The notes under the pieces were generated by a model that did no database searches, was not told the DNA's origin, and saw only the letters and a program-made list of their open reading frames with translations. Shown piece after piece: positions 54,887 through 64,000 of a stretch of DNA of 64,000 bases. The stretch is from Clostridia bacterium. Its GTDB lineage: Bacteria; Bacillota; Clostridia; UBA1381. The stretch is taken from assembly GCA_017443895.1 (NCBI GenBank), contig JAFSXU010000017.1:1-64000 (forward strand), given 5' to 3'. Made by a program: the position numbers and the translations under genes. Positions within the stretch are counted from its first letter, which is position 1; each line of letters opens with the position of its first letter.

Positions 54887-56092
54887 ATGATTATAAAAAT
54901 GGATTTTACAAAATTTTATGCAGATAGAGTAGTGCCTATGAAAGGCTCTGCAATAAGGGAAATGTTTAAGCGTATGGCAGACCCCGAAATAATTTCACTT
55001 GCAGGCGGAAACCCTGCGTCGGAGCTTTTCCCGGGCGATGAATTATCAAAAATCGCAGGCAAGATTTTAATGACATCTCCAACTCTTGCACTCCAGTACG
55101 GTACAACCGACGGATACCCGAAAATGCGTGATTGTGCAATAGCTCGTGCAAAAAAGGTTGACGCATATAAAGATGGGGATATGGCACTTATTATGACAGG
55201 TGCAAACCAGGGCATTGACCTTGTTGCAAAGGCAATCATAAACAAGGGCGATAAGATTATAGTTGAAAGCCCCAGCTTTATAGGCAGTTTAAATGCGTTC
55301 AGGACTTACGAGTGCGAGCTCGTAGGCGTTAGAGTTGACCCTGACGGAATGAATATGGAGGAATTGGAGAATGCGCTTAAAAATAACGACGGCGTAAAAA
55401 TGATTTATACCATTCCTACTTTCCAGAACCCAACAGGCGCAACAATGAGCTTAGAAAAGCGTAAAAAGCTCATTGAGCTTGCAAATAAGTATGATGTTGT
55501 TATCCTCGAGGATAACCCATACGGCGATTTGAGATTTAAAGGCGAGGATGTAGCAACCGTAAAATCACTCGATACCGAGGGCAGGGTTATATATGCAGGC
55601 TCGTTCTCAAAGATTTTATCGCCGGGTATGCGTCTTGGCTATATCATAGGCGATCCGTCAATCTGCTCAAAGATTGAAATGCTAAAGCAGGTAAACGATG
55701 TTCATACCCCAATGCTAACACAGCTTATGTGCGTTGAGTTTATGAAAAAATACGATATTGATAAATATATCGCCAAAAACCGTGACCTATACGGCAAAAA
55801 GTGCGCCGCTATGGTAGAGGCAATGGAAAAGTATTTCCCTAAGGGCAAGGTAAAATATACCGTACCCGAGGGCGGAATTTTCCTGTGGTGTGAATGTCCT
55901 ACAATAGACGATATTGCGCCGATTGTTGATAAATGCCTTGAAAAGAAGGTCGCAATAGTACCTGGCAATAACTTTGAGATTGATATAAACGCTCCGTCAA
56001 ATATGTTCAGACTTAATTATTCGTCTGCAACTATAGAGAATATCACCGAGGGCATAAAGCGTTTGGGCGAAGTACTTAGCGAATGCTTATAA
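54887..56092 (+). CDS. PLP-dependent aminotransferase, class I/II (2-aminoadipate or aromatic type)
   Basis: 401 residues, fold-type I. ISLAGGNPASELFPGDEL, YTIPTFQNPTGATMSLEKRK and the PLP lysine in YAGSFSKILSPGMRLGYI (~247) match the LysN/MocR-catalytic-like branch that uses 2-oxoglutarate. The substrate cannot be fixed. GGAG lies only 3 nt before this ATG; an in-frame ATG at 54899 (MDFTKFYADR) may be the true start. Confidence 0.88.
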   Translation: MIIKMDFTKFYADRVVPMKGSAIREMFKRMADPEIISLAGGNPASELFPGDELSKIAGKILMTSPTLALQYGTTDGYPKMRDCAIARAKKVDAYKDGDMALIMTGANQGIDLVAKAIINKGDKIIVESPSFIGSLNAFRTYECELVGVRVDPDGMNMEELENALKNNDGVKMIYTIPTFQNPTGATMSLEKRKKLIELANKYDVVILEDNPYGDLRFKGEDVATVKSLDTEGRVIYAGSFSKILSPGMRLGYIIGDPSICSKIEMLKQVNDVHTPMLTQLMCVEFMKKYDIDKYIAKNRDLYGKKCAAMVEAMEKYFPKGKVKYTVPEGGIFLWCECPTIDDIAPIVDKCLEKKVAIVPGNNFEIDINAPSNMFRLNYSSATIENITEGIKRLGEVLSECL

Positions 56093-56105
56093 TTTGGAGG
56101 ACATA

Positions 56106-57107
56106 ATGGACGATAAGAAAATAATATTTTCAGGAACACAGCCATCGGGTGTTTTAACGCTTGGAAACTACTTAGGCGCAATAAAGAACTGGGTAGAGCT
56201 TCAAAAGGACTACCATTGCATATATGCAATGATGGATCTGCACACAATAACGGTAAGGAACACGCCTGCCGATATCCGCAGAAGAACGCTTGAGGTTTTG
56301 GCGCTTTACATTGCATCGGGCATTGATCCTGATGAGAATATAATGTTTATTCAGTCGCAAAACCCAAACCATGCCGAGCTTTCGTGGGTGCTAAACTGCT
56401 ACACATATATGGGCGAATTACAGCGTATGACGCAGTTTAAGGATAAATCCGCAAGGCATGCGGAGAATATAAATGCAGGATTGTTTACATATCCTGTGCT
56501 TATGGCGGCGGATATTTTGCTTTATCAGACTGATTTTGTGCCTGTGGGCAAGGATCAGATGCAGCATATTGAGATATGCCGTGACATTGCCCAAAGATTT
56601 AACAGCCTTTACGGTGATGTATTTAAAATCCCTGAGGGACTGCTCTCAAAATCAGGCGCAAAGGTAATGAGCTTGCAGGAGCCGACAAAGAAGATGTCAA
56701 AGTCAGACCCTAATCCAAAATCGTATATTTCTATGATGGACGATATGAATGTTATCGCAAAAAAGATAAAAAGCGCCGTAACAGACAGCGAGGGCAAGGT
56801 TGAATACCGTGAGGGTGATGATACAAAGGCAGGTATAAATAACCTTATAAGCATAATGTCAGCCGTTACGGGAAAGAGTATTGAAGATATAGTATCCGAC
56901 TACCAAAACCAAGGCTATGGCGTATTTAAGCAGGATGTTGCCGAGGCGGTTGTCGAGTGTATAAGGCCGATCAGGGAAAAATACGATAAGCTTATAAATG
57001 ATAAAGCTTATCTTAACGGTATATGCAAAAACGGTGCCGAAAACGCCCGTCGCATATCACAGCGTACATTAAATAAGGTATACAAAAAAGTCGGTTTTGT
57101 TATTTAA
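56106..57107 (+). CDS. trpS: Tryptophan-tRNA ligase
   Basis: 333 residues from the ATG at 56106 with GGAGG 5 nt upstream. HIGH-type PSGVLTLGNYLGAI (~14) and KMSKS in PTKKMSKSDPNPK (~197). No T-box is possible in the 13-nt gap, so it is probably transcribed with the aminotransferase. Confidence 0.96.
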   Translation: MDDKKIIFSGTQPSGVLTLGNYLGAIKNWVELQKDYHCIYAMMDLHTITVRNTPADIRRRTLEVLALYIASGIDPDENIMFIQSQNPNHAELSWVLNCYTYMGELQRMTQFKDKSARHAENINAGLFTYPVLMAADILLYQTDFVPVGKDQMQHIEICRDIAQRFNSLYGDVFKIPEGLLSKSGAKVMSLQEPTKKMSKSDPNPKSYISMMDDMNVIAKKIKSAVTDSEGKVEYREGDDTKAGINNLISIMSAVTGKSIEDIVSDYQNQGYGVFKQDVAEAVVECIRPIREKYDKLINDKAYLNGICKNGAENARRISQRTLNKVYKKVGFVI

Positions 57108-57121
57108 ATGGAGGTAAATGT

Positions 57122-58240
57122 ATGGGGGTAAATGAAATTCTCAGTATGTTTTTTGCACTTTTGGTGTCGTTTGGCTTTTCATTTGCGGCAACACCTCTTG
57201 TAAGGCGGTTAGCGTTCAGAATTGGGGCTGTTGATGTTCCAAGGGACTCACGCCGTATGCATAAGCGTCCTACGCCCAGAGTCGGCGGTTTGGCGATAGT
57301 ATTCGGTTTTTTGGTTGCAACGGTGTGCTTTGCCGTGCCCTATTGTGATAAGCAGGCACTAACGGGAACGCTCATAGGTGCAATGATTATCGTAATACTT
57401 GGCGTTATAGACGATTGCAAGGCGCTTCCTGCCCTGCCTAAGTTTTTTGTTCAGATAATAGCCGCACTTATCGTTATATATGTTGGCGGAATAAAAATAA
57501 GTGTGTTTACAAACCCGAATATCTTTTCGGAAAACCCGTACTGGGTATTGCCGCAGTGGTTTTCCGTTACAATAACTGTACTGTGGATAGTATTTATAAC
57601 AAACGCCGTTAATTTCATTGACGGGCTTGACGGACTCGCCGCAGGCGTAAGTGCGATAATGTCAATTTCGCTTGTGTTCATATCCATCCGTTCAAATGAA
57701 ATATCCATTGCAATTTTGGGTATTGCGCTTATGGGTGCGTGCTTTGGCTTTTTGCCGTTTAACTTTAACCCTGCAAAGATATTTATGGGCGATACAGGCT
57801 CGACATTTTTGGGATTTATGCTTGCAACGCTGTCAATTCAGGGAATGTTTAAATCATATGCGGTAATTTCGTTTGCTGTTCCGCTTCTTATTTTGGGACT
57901 GCCCCTGTTTGATGCAAGCTTTGCAATGATAAGGCGTATGGCAAAGGGTGAGAGCCCGATGCACGCAGATAGGGGACATCTTCATCACAGGCTCATAGAT
58001 ATGGGCTTTTCACAAAAGCAGACGGTGTTCATTCTCTATGCTATTTCGGGCGTTTTGGGAATTTCGGCGGTGCTTTTGGCAGAGAGCGGAGTGTTAAGAG
58101 CGTTGTTATTGCTCATATGCGTTTTAATACTTATCCTTATAGGCAGTCTTATGGGTAAAAATTCATATGTGCATACACATACACAGCATGATGAAAATAT
58201 AGAAAACAGTGTAGAGGTAAAGGAAAATGAAGAAAATTAA
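57122..58240 (+). CDS. Undecaprenyl-phosphate N-acetylglucosaminyl-1-phosphate transferase (WecA/TagO family)
   Basis: 372 residues, about 11 TM helices. Motifs VIDDCKALP (~98), NAVNFIDGLDGLAAG (~160), NFNPAKIFMGDTGS and the HADRGHLHHRLIDMG loop near 280 are diagnostic for the MraY/WecA superfamily with a UDP-GlcNAc-type loop. It starts wall teichoic acid or other glycopolymer synthesis at the membrane. It overlaps wecB by 14 bp. The products could feed the LCP ligase at 5540-6730. Confidence 0.93.
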   Translation: MGVNEILSMFFALLVSFGFSFAATPLVRRLAFRIGAVDVPRDSRRMHKRPTPRVGGLAIVFGFLVATVCFAVPYCDKQALTGTLIGAMIIVILGVIDDCKALPALPKFFVQIIAALIVIYVGGIKISVFTNPNIFSENPYWVLPQWFSVTITVLWIVFITNAVNFIDGLDGLAAGVSAIMSISLVFISIRSNEISIAILGIALMGACFGFLPFNFNPAKIFMGDTGSTFLGFMLATLSIQGMFKSYAVISFAVPLLILGLPLFDASFAMIRRMAKGESPMHADRGHLHHRLIDMGFSQKQTVFILYAISGVLGISAVLLAESGVLRALLLLICVLILILIGSLMGKNSYVHTHTQHDENIENSVEVKENEEN

Positions 58241-59381
58241 AGTAATGTTGGTTTTCGGCACAAGACCTGAGGCTATAAAAATGTGCCCTTTGGCATTGGA
58301 GCTGAAGAAATATGATGAGATTGAGCCTATCGTGTGCGTTACCGCACAGCATAGGGAAATGCTTGACCAGGTGCTTGAAATATTTAATATCACACCCGAT
58401 TATGACCTTGATATAATGAAAACCCGTCAGACTCTTGTAGGAATTACAACAAGAGTTTTAGAGGGACTTGACGAGGTAATTAAAAAGGAACAGCCCGATA
58501 TTGTGCTGGTGCATGGCGACACATCAACAAGCTTTGTTGCAGGACTTGCCGCATTCTATAACCAGGTAAGGGTTGGACATGTCGAGGCAGGTTTAAGAAC
58601 ATACGATAAATATTCCCCGTTCCCGGAGGAAATGAACCGCCAGCTTACGGGCAGAATTGCGGACTTGAACTTCTCACCCACAACCCAGAACAGGGAAAAC
58701 CTGTTAAAGGAAAATGTGGCTGATGAGTCGATATTTATAACAGGAAATACCGTAATTGACGCCTTAAAAACAACGGTGCGTGAGAACTATGTATTCCATG
58801 ACGAGGTTTTAAACAATATCGACTTTAAGAATAACCGAGTAATCATCGTAACCGCGCACAGGCGTGAGAATTTGGGCGAACCGCTTAAAAATATCTGTAC
58901 GGCGCTAAAGGAAATCGTAGAAACATATCCGGATGTTGAATTGGTGTACCCTGTACACTTAAATCCTGCCGTACGCGAGGTGGCGTTTGGAATTTTAGGC
59001 GATGTAGACCGTGTACATTTAATTGATCCGCTTGATGTATTGGAGCTTCATAACGCAATGTCAAGAAGCTTTATGGTTATGACAGACTCGGGCGGTATTC
59101 AGGAGGAGGCTCCTGCGCTTGCAAAGCCTGTTTTGGTGCTGAGGCGTGAAACGGAGCGTCCCGAGGCGGTAGAGGCAGGAACCGTTAAGATTGCAGGCGT
59201 TAATAAAGACGATATAATATGCCTTGCAAAGGATTTACTTGATAATGAGGAGTCGTATAACAAAATGGCACATGCCGCAAATCCCTACGGTGACGGCGAG
59301 GCGTCAAGGCGAACAGCCCAGGCAATCCTTTACTATTTTGGTTTAAGAGATGAACGCCCCGAGAATTTCAGCGTAAAATAA
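58227..59381 (+). CDS. wecB: UDP-N-acetylglucosamine 2-epimerase (non-hydrolysing)
   Basis: 384 residues. VFGTRPEAIKMCPLALEL (~9), HGDTSTSFVAGLAAF (~92), HVEAGLRT, TAHRRENLGEP (~209) and TDSGGIQEEAPAL (~287) are the WecB/MnaA motifs. It makes UDP-ManNAc, a precursor of teichoic acid linkage units. The pairing with a WecA/TagO enzyme fits one pathway. Confidence 0.96.
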   Translation: MKKIKVMLVFGTRPEAIKMCPLALELKKYDEIEPIVCVTAQHREMLDQVLEIFNITPDYDLDIMKTRQTLVGITTRVLEGLDEVIKKEQPDIVLVHGDTSTSFVAGLAAFYNQVRVGHVEAGLRTYDKYSPFPEEMNRQLTGRIADLNFSPTTQNRENLLKENVADESIFITGNTVIDALKTTVRENYVFHDEVLNNIDFKNNRVIIVTAHRRENLGEPLKNICTALKEIVETYPDVELVYPVHLNPAVREVAFGILGDVDRVHLIDPLDVLELHNAMSRSFMVMTDSGGIQEEAPALAKPVLVLRRETERPEAVEAGTVKIAGVNKDDIICLAKDLLDNEESYNKMAHAANPYGDGEASRRTAQAILYYFGLRDERPENFSVK

Positions 59382-59419
59382 ATATATAAAAACATATAAA
59401 ACATATCGGAGGGGAGGTA

Positions 59420-60787
59420 ATGGCCTTGGCAGAGCTTAGTGTTTCAAGGATTGAGGAGTTGTTAAAAAACCGTAACTATGCGACCTTAAAGGCAGAGCTT
59501 TTGGATATGAACAGTGCCGATGTTGCGGCTGCTATTGACGAGCTTTACAGTGACGACTTTGACGAAAAAGCGGAGTTTTTAATGCTGTACCGACTTTTGC
59601 CGAAGGATACCGCCGCCGAGGTATTTACATTTATGAACCCCGATATGCAGGAATATCTGATAAATGCCTTTTCCGATACTGAGCTTCGTGAGGTTTTAAG
59701 TAAATCGTTTATTGATGATACCGTTGATATGATAGAGGAAATGCCTGCAAATGTTGTGGGAAGAATTTTAAAGAATTCCTCAACGGGCGCAAGAAAGGCG
59801 ATAAACGAGATTTTAAAATATCCCCGTGACAGCGCCGGCTCAATTATGACGATTGAGTATGTAAGTATTCATAAGGATATGACGGTGTCAGAAGCGTTTG
59901 ATAAAATACGGAGCGTCGGAGTCAATAAGGAAACGATATATACCTGCTATGTAACCGAGAACAGACGGCTTATAGGAATTGTATCTGTAAAGGATTTATT
60001 CATTGCCGATGATGATGACATCATAGGCGATATAATGGAAACAAATATCATAAGCGTTGAAACAACTGAGGATAAGGAAAATGTTGCAAAGATGTTCAGA
60101 AAATATGACTTCCTTGCAATACCTGTTGTTGATAAGGATTACAGGCTTGTCGGTATCGTAACCTTCGACGATGCTATGGATGTCATTGAAGAAGAGGACA
60201 GCGAAGATGTGTCAAAGATGTATGCTATGACGCCTATGGAGGACTCGTATTTCAGAACAAGCGTCCTCCGCCATGCAATGAACAGAATTGTGTGGCTGCT
60301 TATCTTGATGATTGGTATGTCAATTACAGGTGTTATAACCATGAACTATGAAACGGCGTTTTCCATGATGCCTATTTTAGTCGCATTTATGCCAATGATT
60401 ATGGATACGGGCGGTAACTGCGGTTCGCAGTCATCAACGCTTATTATTCGTGGTATGGCGCTTGATGAGATACATTTTTCCGATTTCTTTAAGGTAGTAT
60501 TTAAGGAATTTAGAATTTCCATTATTATAAGTGCAATTTTAGCTTTGGTAAACGGCGCAAGAATATATATTATGTACGGACATAATTATACCTTGTCCGT
60601 TGCCGTTGCCATATCCATTATTGCAACCGTTATTATGTCAAAGCTCATCGGTGCAATGCTTCCCATGCTTGCAAAAAAATGTCATTTAGACCCTGCCATT
60701 ATGGCAGCGCCCTTGCTTGCCACTATAATTGATATGTGCTCGGTGATGTTATATTTTAATATTGCCTCCGCCATGTTAGGTTTATAG
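59420..60787 (+). CDS. mgtE: Magnesium transporter MgtE
   Basis: 455 residues. N-domain of helical repeats (~1-130), two CBS domains (~135-255), then five TM helices (~285-455) with MDTGGNCGSQSSTLIIRG forming the pore region. MgtE is a Mg2+ channel gated by cytosolic Mg2+ through N and CBS domains. The RBS GGAGGGGAGG is present. It ends the operon, and a terminator follows. Confidence 0.95.
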   Translation: MALAELSVSRIEELLKNRNYATLKAELLDMNSADVAAAIDELYSDDFDEKAEFLMLYRLLPKDTAAEVFTFMNPDMQEYLINAFSDTELREVLSKSFIDDTVDMIEEMPANVVGRILKNSSTGARKAINEILKYPRDSAGSIMTIEYVSIHKDMTVSEAFDKIRSVGVNKETIYTCYVTENRRLIGIVSVKDLFIADDDDIIGDIMETNIISVETTEDKENVAKMFRKYDFLAIPVVDKDYRLVGIVTFDDAMDVIEEEDSEDVSKMYAMTPMEDSYFRTSVLRHAMNRIVWLLILMIGMSITGVITMNYETAFSMMPILVAFMPMIMDTGGNCGSQSSTLIIRGMALDEIHFSDFFKVVFKEFRISIIISAILALVNGARIYIMYGHNYTLSVAVAISIIATVIMSKLIGAMLPMLAKKCHLDPAIMAAPLLATIIDMCSVMLYFNIASAMLGL

Positions 60788-60829
60788 GCAGGACTTGCGC
60801 TTTTGGCGCAGATCGCTAAAGCTACAAAC

Positions 60830-60874
60830 AAAACTCCCGCTCGGTGTATCGCATACTACCGAGTGGGAGTTTTA
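60830..60874 (+). terminator. Terminator downstream of mgtE
   Basis: AAAACTCCCGCTCGG pairs with CCGAGTGGGAGTTTT (one G-T wobble) around a 14-nt loop. It is nested inside a larger inverted repeat (60791-60905): GGACTTGCG with CGCAAGCCC and GCAGA with TCTGC. Confidence 0.85.
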
Positions 60875-60935
60875 TTCGTTCTGCATCCAAAATCGCAAGC
60901 CCTACTCAGGATTGGTAGCTTTCGGCAAAGATTGC

Positions 60936-61102
60936 TAAATTTTGGTTTATATGGGTGAATGGGTATCACAATTTGTAGGGGAGGGTTTCCATGCCCTCCC
61001 GTTCCCAGTATGCATTATCGGGGATACGGGCAGGCACGGAGACCTGCCCCTACGACCATGCCAATTTACCGTAATCAAAATGATACGCTAAACCAAAATT
61101 TA
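60936..61102. mobile_element. MITE-like palindromic element, copy 2
   Basis: 167 bp with the same terminal repeats as copy 1: TAAATTTTGGTTTA (60936-60949) and TAAACCAAAATTTA (61089-61102). The inside has GTAGGGGAGGG...CCCCTAC and GGGCAGG...CCTGCCC. Shared stretches with copy 1 include TATGC(G/A)TT(G/A)TCGGGGA and the right-hand ACGCTAAACC. It fills the mgtE-carB convergent gap. No coding potential. Confidence 0.75.
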
Positions 61103-61176
61103 CAACACAAAATTATACATAACTACCATACACAAAAAATGATGGCAAGACAAAATGCTTGCCATCAAATCTATGT

Positions 61177-64000
61177 TTATTTAATATCGTCTAATGATAT
61201 AACATCAACCTTATCAGGTGTAAGGCCTACCTCCATGACATCCACCATTGCGGAGAATGTGTCAATGCTTGTCATAAGCGATACGGAACATTCCGTACTA
61301 ATTCGTCTTATTTTAAATCCGTCGGAGTATACATCATTGCCCTTTGCAGGAAGGTCAATAATAAGGTCAATCATACCCGAGCGTATAACATCGAGAACAT
61401 TCGGTATACCCTCTGAAATCTTTTTAGCAGTCTGAACAGGTATTCCATTTTCCTCCAAAAACTTAGCCGTACCCGGTGTTGCAACGAATTTACAGCCCAT
61501 TTTATGGCAACGCTTTGCAAGTGGCAGGAAATTATCCTTCTCATGCTCGCATATTGTGGCAAGAATGGTTGAACCGCACTTCGGTATTGTTGTTCCTGCC
61601 GCAACAAAGCCCTTATAAAGTGCCTCTTTAAAGTTTTTGCCAACACCCAAAACCTCGCCCGTTGAGCGCATTTCAGGACCCAAGGAAACCTCAACACGCG
61701 GTAATTTCTCGGTTGAGAATACAGGTATCTTTATTGCAACCGTGCTTGTAACAGGCGCAATGCCCGTTGTATAGCCCATATCCTTTAGCTTTTCGCCCAT
61801 CATTATACGGGTTGCAATATCTATAACAGGTACATTTGTAACCTTTGTTATATACGGCACTGTTCGGCTTGAGCGTGGGTTTACCTCGATAATGTAAAGC
61901 TCATCACGAAATTCGATAAACTGAATGTTAATCATACCGATAACATTTAATTCTATTGCAATTCTGTAGGTTACATCCTTGATTTTTTCGATTATGTGTT
62001 CGGGAACATGCTGTGGGGGATAGATTGAGATTGAGTCACCGCTGTGTATTCCCGCACGCTCTAAATGCTCCATAATACCGGGTATTAAAACATCTTCTCC
62101 GTCGCATATCGCATCAACCTCAAGCTCACGCCCTCCAAGATAACGGTCGATAAGCACAGGGTTATCCTTATCCTTGTTAAATGCGTCTGTGAGGTAACGG
62201 ACAAGGTCAATCTCGTTTCTTGTAATCTCCATACCCTGGCCGCCAAGAACATATGACGGACGGACAAGCAACGGATATTCAAGCTTGTTTGCCTCTTCAA
62301 TACCCTCTTTAACGCTCCATACCGCTTTACCCTTAGGACGCTTGATGTTGAGCTTTTCAAGCATATCGTCAAACTTTTCTCTGTCCTCTGCCTCGTCAAT
62401 GTACTTTGGCTGTGTTCCTAAGACCGGAACATTCATATCCGCCAAGAAGTTTGCAAGCTTAATGGCAGTCTGTCCGCCAAACTGCAGGACAACGCCGTCG
62501 GGCTTTTCAAGAGTTATGATGTTATAAACATCTTCTTCTGTCAAAGGCTCAAAATAGAGCTTATCCGAGGTGTCAAAGTCCGTTGATACCGTTTCGGGGT
62601 TGTTGTTTATGATAATTGTTTCAATATCGTTTTTCTCAAGCGAGAGAACACAGTGTACCGAGCAGTAGTCAAACTCAATTCCCTGACCAATTCTTATAGG
62701 ACCCGAGCCTATAACGATAACCTTTTTCCTGTCTGACGGGAAGGACTCTGTAACCTCATCATATGTTGAGTAGTAATAAGGCGAAACAGCCTCAAACTCG
62801 CCTGCGCAGGTATCAACCATTTTATAAACAGGCGTAATACCCATTTCAATCCTCTTTTTGTATACCTCCTGCGCCGTTGCACCGCAAAGCTCAGCGATAC
62901 CTTCATCCGCAAAGCCCAGCTCTTTATAGTACTTCATCACATCGGGCGTGATTTTATCCAGTGTATATGTTTTTAGCATTTCTTCTGCATCAATGATTTT
63001 CTTAATCTTGTGCAGGAAGAATAAATCCATACCTGTAATTTCTGAGAGCTTTTCAAGATTATAGTTTCGTCTTATAAGCTCCGCCAAGTCAAATAACCGC
63101 TCATCATCAGGCACGATAACCCTTTGCTTTAATTCGATTGTCGAACGGTTTTTGGATGACTCACGCTCTAAAGTAAACTGCTTTATTTCAAGCGACCGTA
63201 TACCCTTTAAGAGTGATGCTTCAAACGAGTTTCCTATTGACATTATCTCGCCCGTTGCCATCATTTTTGTGCCAAGATTTCTCTTTGCACCGAAGAATTT
63301 GTCAAACGGCCACTTGGGTATTTTTGTAACAACATAGTCAATGGCAGGCTCAAAGCAAGCATAGGTCTTGCCTGTTACGGCGTTTGTTATCTCGTCAAGG
63401 TTGTAGCCTAAGGCTATCTTTGCGGCTATCTTTGCGATAGGGTAGCCCGTAGCCTTTGATGCAAGTGCAGACGAGCGCGAAACTCTTGGGTTAATCTCGA
63501 TTACACAGTAATCAAAGCTGTTTGGATCAAGCGCAAACTGCACATTACAGCCACCCTTAATCTCTATTGAGTTAATAATATCAATTGCCGCTTTTCTTAG
63601 CATCTGATATTCCTTGTCCGCAAGCGTAAGCGCAGGCGCAACAACTATCGAGTCGCCTGTGTGCACGCCCACAGGGTCAACATTTTCCATTGAACATACC
63701 GTTATACAGTTACCTGCACCGTCACGCATTACCTCAAATTCACTCTCTTTCCAGCCCTTTATTGACTTTTCAAGAAGAACCTGACCTATTCTTGACAGGT
63801 GCAGACCTTGTGAAAGGATAGTGATAAGCTCATTCTCGTCCTCTGCAATACCACCGCCTGTACCGCCCAAGGTATACGCAGGGCGGACAATAACAGGGTA
63901 GCCGATTTTTTCGGCAAACGCAATTCCCTGATCCACCGTTGTAACTATTTCAGACGGTGCAATCGGCTGATGAGTGCGCTCCATAAGACGCTTAAATGAG
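61177..64000 (-). CDS. carB: Carbamoyl-phosphate synthase large subunit (5' end outside window)
   Basis: The open frame runs to the window edge with no stop, so the N-terminal ~130 residues are missing. About 940 residues are visible. The first ATP-grasp half has [16 protein letters not shown] and [22 protein letters not shown]; the second half, after an oligomerisation region, has [17 protein letters not shown] and [16 protein letters not shown]. The C-terminal MGS-like allosteric domain (last ~130 residues) includes [14 protein letters not shown] and [14 protein letters not shown]. It makes carbamoyl phosphate for pyrimidines and arginine. Confidence 0.96.
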   Translation of the reverse strand, partial: SFKRLMERTHQPIAPSEIVTTVDQGIAFAEKIGYPVIVRPAYTLGGTGGGIAEDENELITILSQGLHLSRIGQVLLEKSIKGWKESEFEVMRDGAGNCITVCSMENVDPVGVHTGDSIVVAPALTLADKEYQMLRKAAIDIINSIEIKGGCNVQFALDPNSFDYCVIEINPRVSRSSALASKATGYPIAKIAAKIALGYNLDEITNAVTGKTYACFEPAIDYVVTKIPKWPFDKFFGAKRNLGTKMMATGEIMSIGNSFEASLLKGIRSLEIKQFTLERESSKNRSTIELKQRVIVPDDERLFDLAELIRRNYNLEKLSEITGMDLFFLHKIKKIIDAEEMLKTYTLDKITPDVMKYYKELGFADEGIAELCGATAQEVYKKRIEMGITPVYKMVDTCAGEFEAVSPYYYSTYDEVTESFPSDRKKVIVIGSGPIRIGQGIEFDYCSVHCVLSLEKNDIETIIINNNPETVSTDFDTSDKLYFEPLTEEDVYNIITLEKPDGVVLQFGGQTAIKLANFLADMNVPVLGTQPKYIDEAEDREKFDDMLEKLNIKRPKGKAVWSVKEGIEEANKLEYPLLVRPSYVLGGQGMEITRNEIDLVRYLTDAFNKDKDNPVLIDRYLGGRELEVDAICDGEDVLIPGIMEHLERAGIHSGDSISIYPPQHVPEHIIEKIKDVTYRIAIELNVIGMINIQFIEFRDELYIIEVNPRSSRTVPYITKVTNVPVIDIATRIMMGEKLKDMGYTTGIAPVTSTVAIKIPVFSTEKLPRVEVSLGPEMRSTGEVLGVGKNFKEALYKGFVAAGTTIPKCGSTILATICEHEKDNFLPLAKRCHKMGCKFVATPGTAKFLEENGIPVQTAKKISEGIPNVLDVIRSGMIDLIIDLPAKGNDVYSDGFKIRRISTECSVSLMTSIDTFSAMVDVMEVGLTPDKVDVISLDDIK

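Overview
The window looks like chromosome of an anaerobic low-GC Gram-positive bacterium of the class Clostridia, probably a gut species. The evidence is AT-rich DNA with GGAGG-type ribosome-binding sites and TTGACA/TATAAT promoters, a rimP-nusA-ylxR-ylxQ-infB-rbfA operon of Firmicutes type, a short NusA, SLH-anchored surface proteins, cohesin and dockerin modules, and RsbW/STAS/SpoIIE-type signalling. I cannot name a species from sequence alone.

Layout. 1-0.25 kb: tRNA-Thr and tRNA-Tyr with a terminator, then a multi-hairpin repeat. 0.5-5.4 kb: a five-gene partner-switching operon headed by a MATE transporter fused to an RsbW-like ATPase domain. 5.4-6.7 kb: an LCP cell-wall ligase. 6.8-16.4 kb: a long translation and ribosome-maturation block (rimP, nusA, ylxR, ylxQ, infB, rbfA, nrnA, truB, ribF, glmU), with three tandem copies of a structured 100-bp repeat before ribF. 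16.4-16.7 kb: an apparent type I toxin-antitoxin-like locus, a 27-residue hydrophobic peptide gene on the minus strand facing a strong convergent promoter. 16.8-22.3 kb (minus strand): polA followed by a zinc uptake operon (znuA, znuC, znuB, Fur/Zur regulator).

22.5-34.2 kb: htrA, a ZIP metal transporter, an RNA 2'-O-methyltransferase, dprA, topA, trmFO, a thioredoxin-fold lipoprotein, a large membrane protein and obgE. 34.3-35.3 kb: a small SLOG-family gene behind a long structured leader with an intrinsic terminator, and a separate structured small RNA transcribed from its own promoter. 35.3-42.8 kb: ilvA, an HD-domain protein, recX, rimO, pgsA, hisIE and lepA. A fourth copy of the 100-bp structured repeat sits before lepA.

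42.9-49.7 kb is the most distinctive accessory region. A small ribbon-helix-helix regulator is divergent from three secreted proteins: SLH-cohesin, double cohesin, and a 1358-residue cohesin-dockerin protein. Together they look like a cell-surface docking assembly, and a strongly palindromic operator lies between the regulator and the operon. 49.7-51.0 kb (minus): an SCP2-domain protein with a histone H1-like tail, then a transaldolase-family gene. 51.1-60.8 kb: gltX, glnS, an aminotransferase, trpS, a WecA/TagO-like transferase, wecB and mgtE. 61.2-64.0 kb (minus): carB, cut off by the window end. Several MITE-like palindromic elements lie in intergenic spaces, two of them copies of one family. 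All calls come from reading the sequence; no database search was possible.
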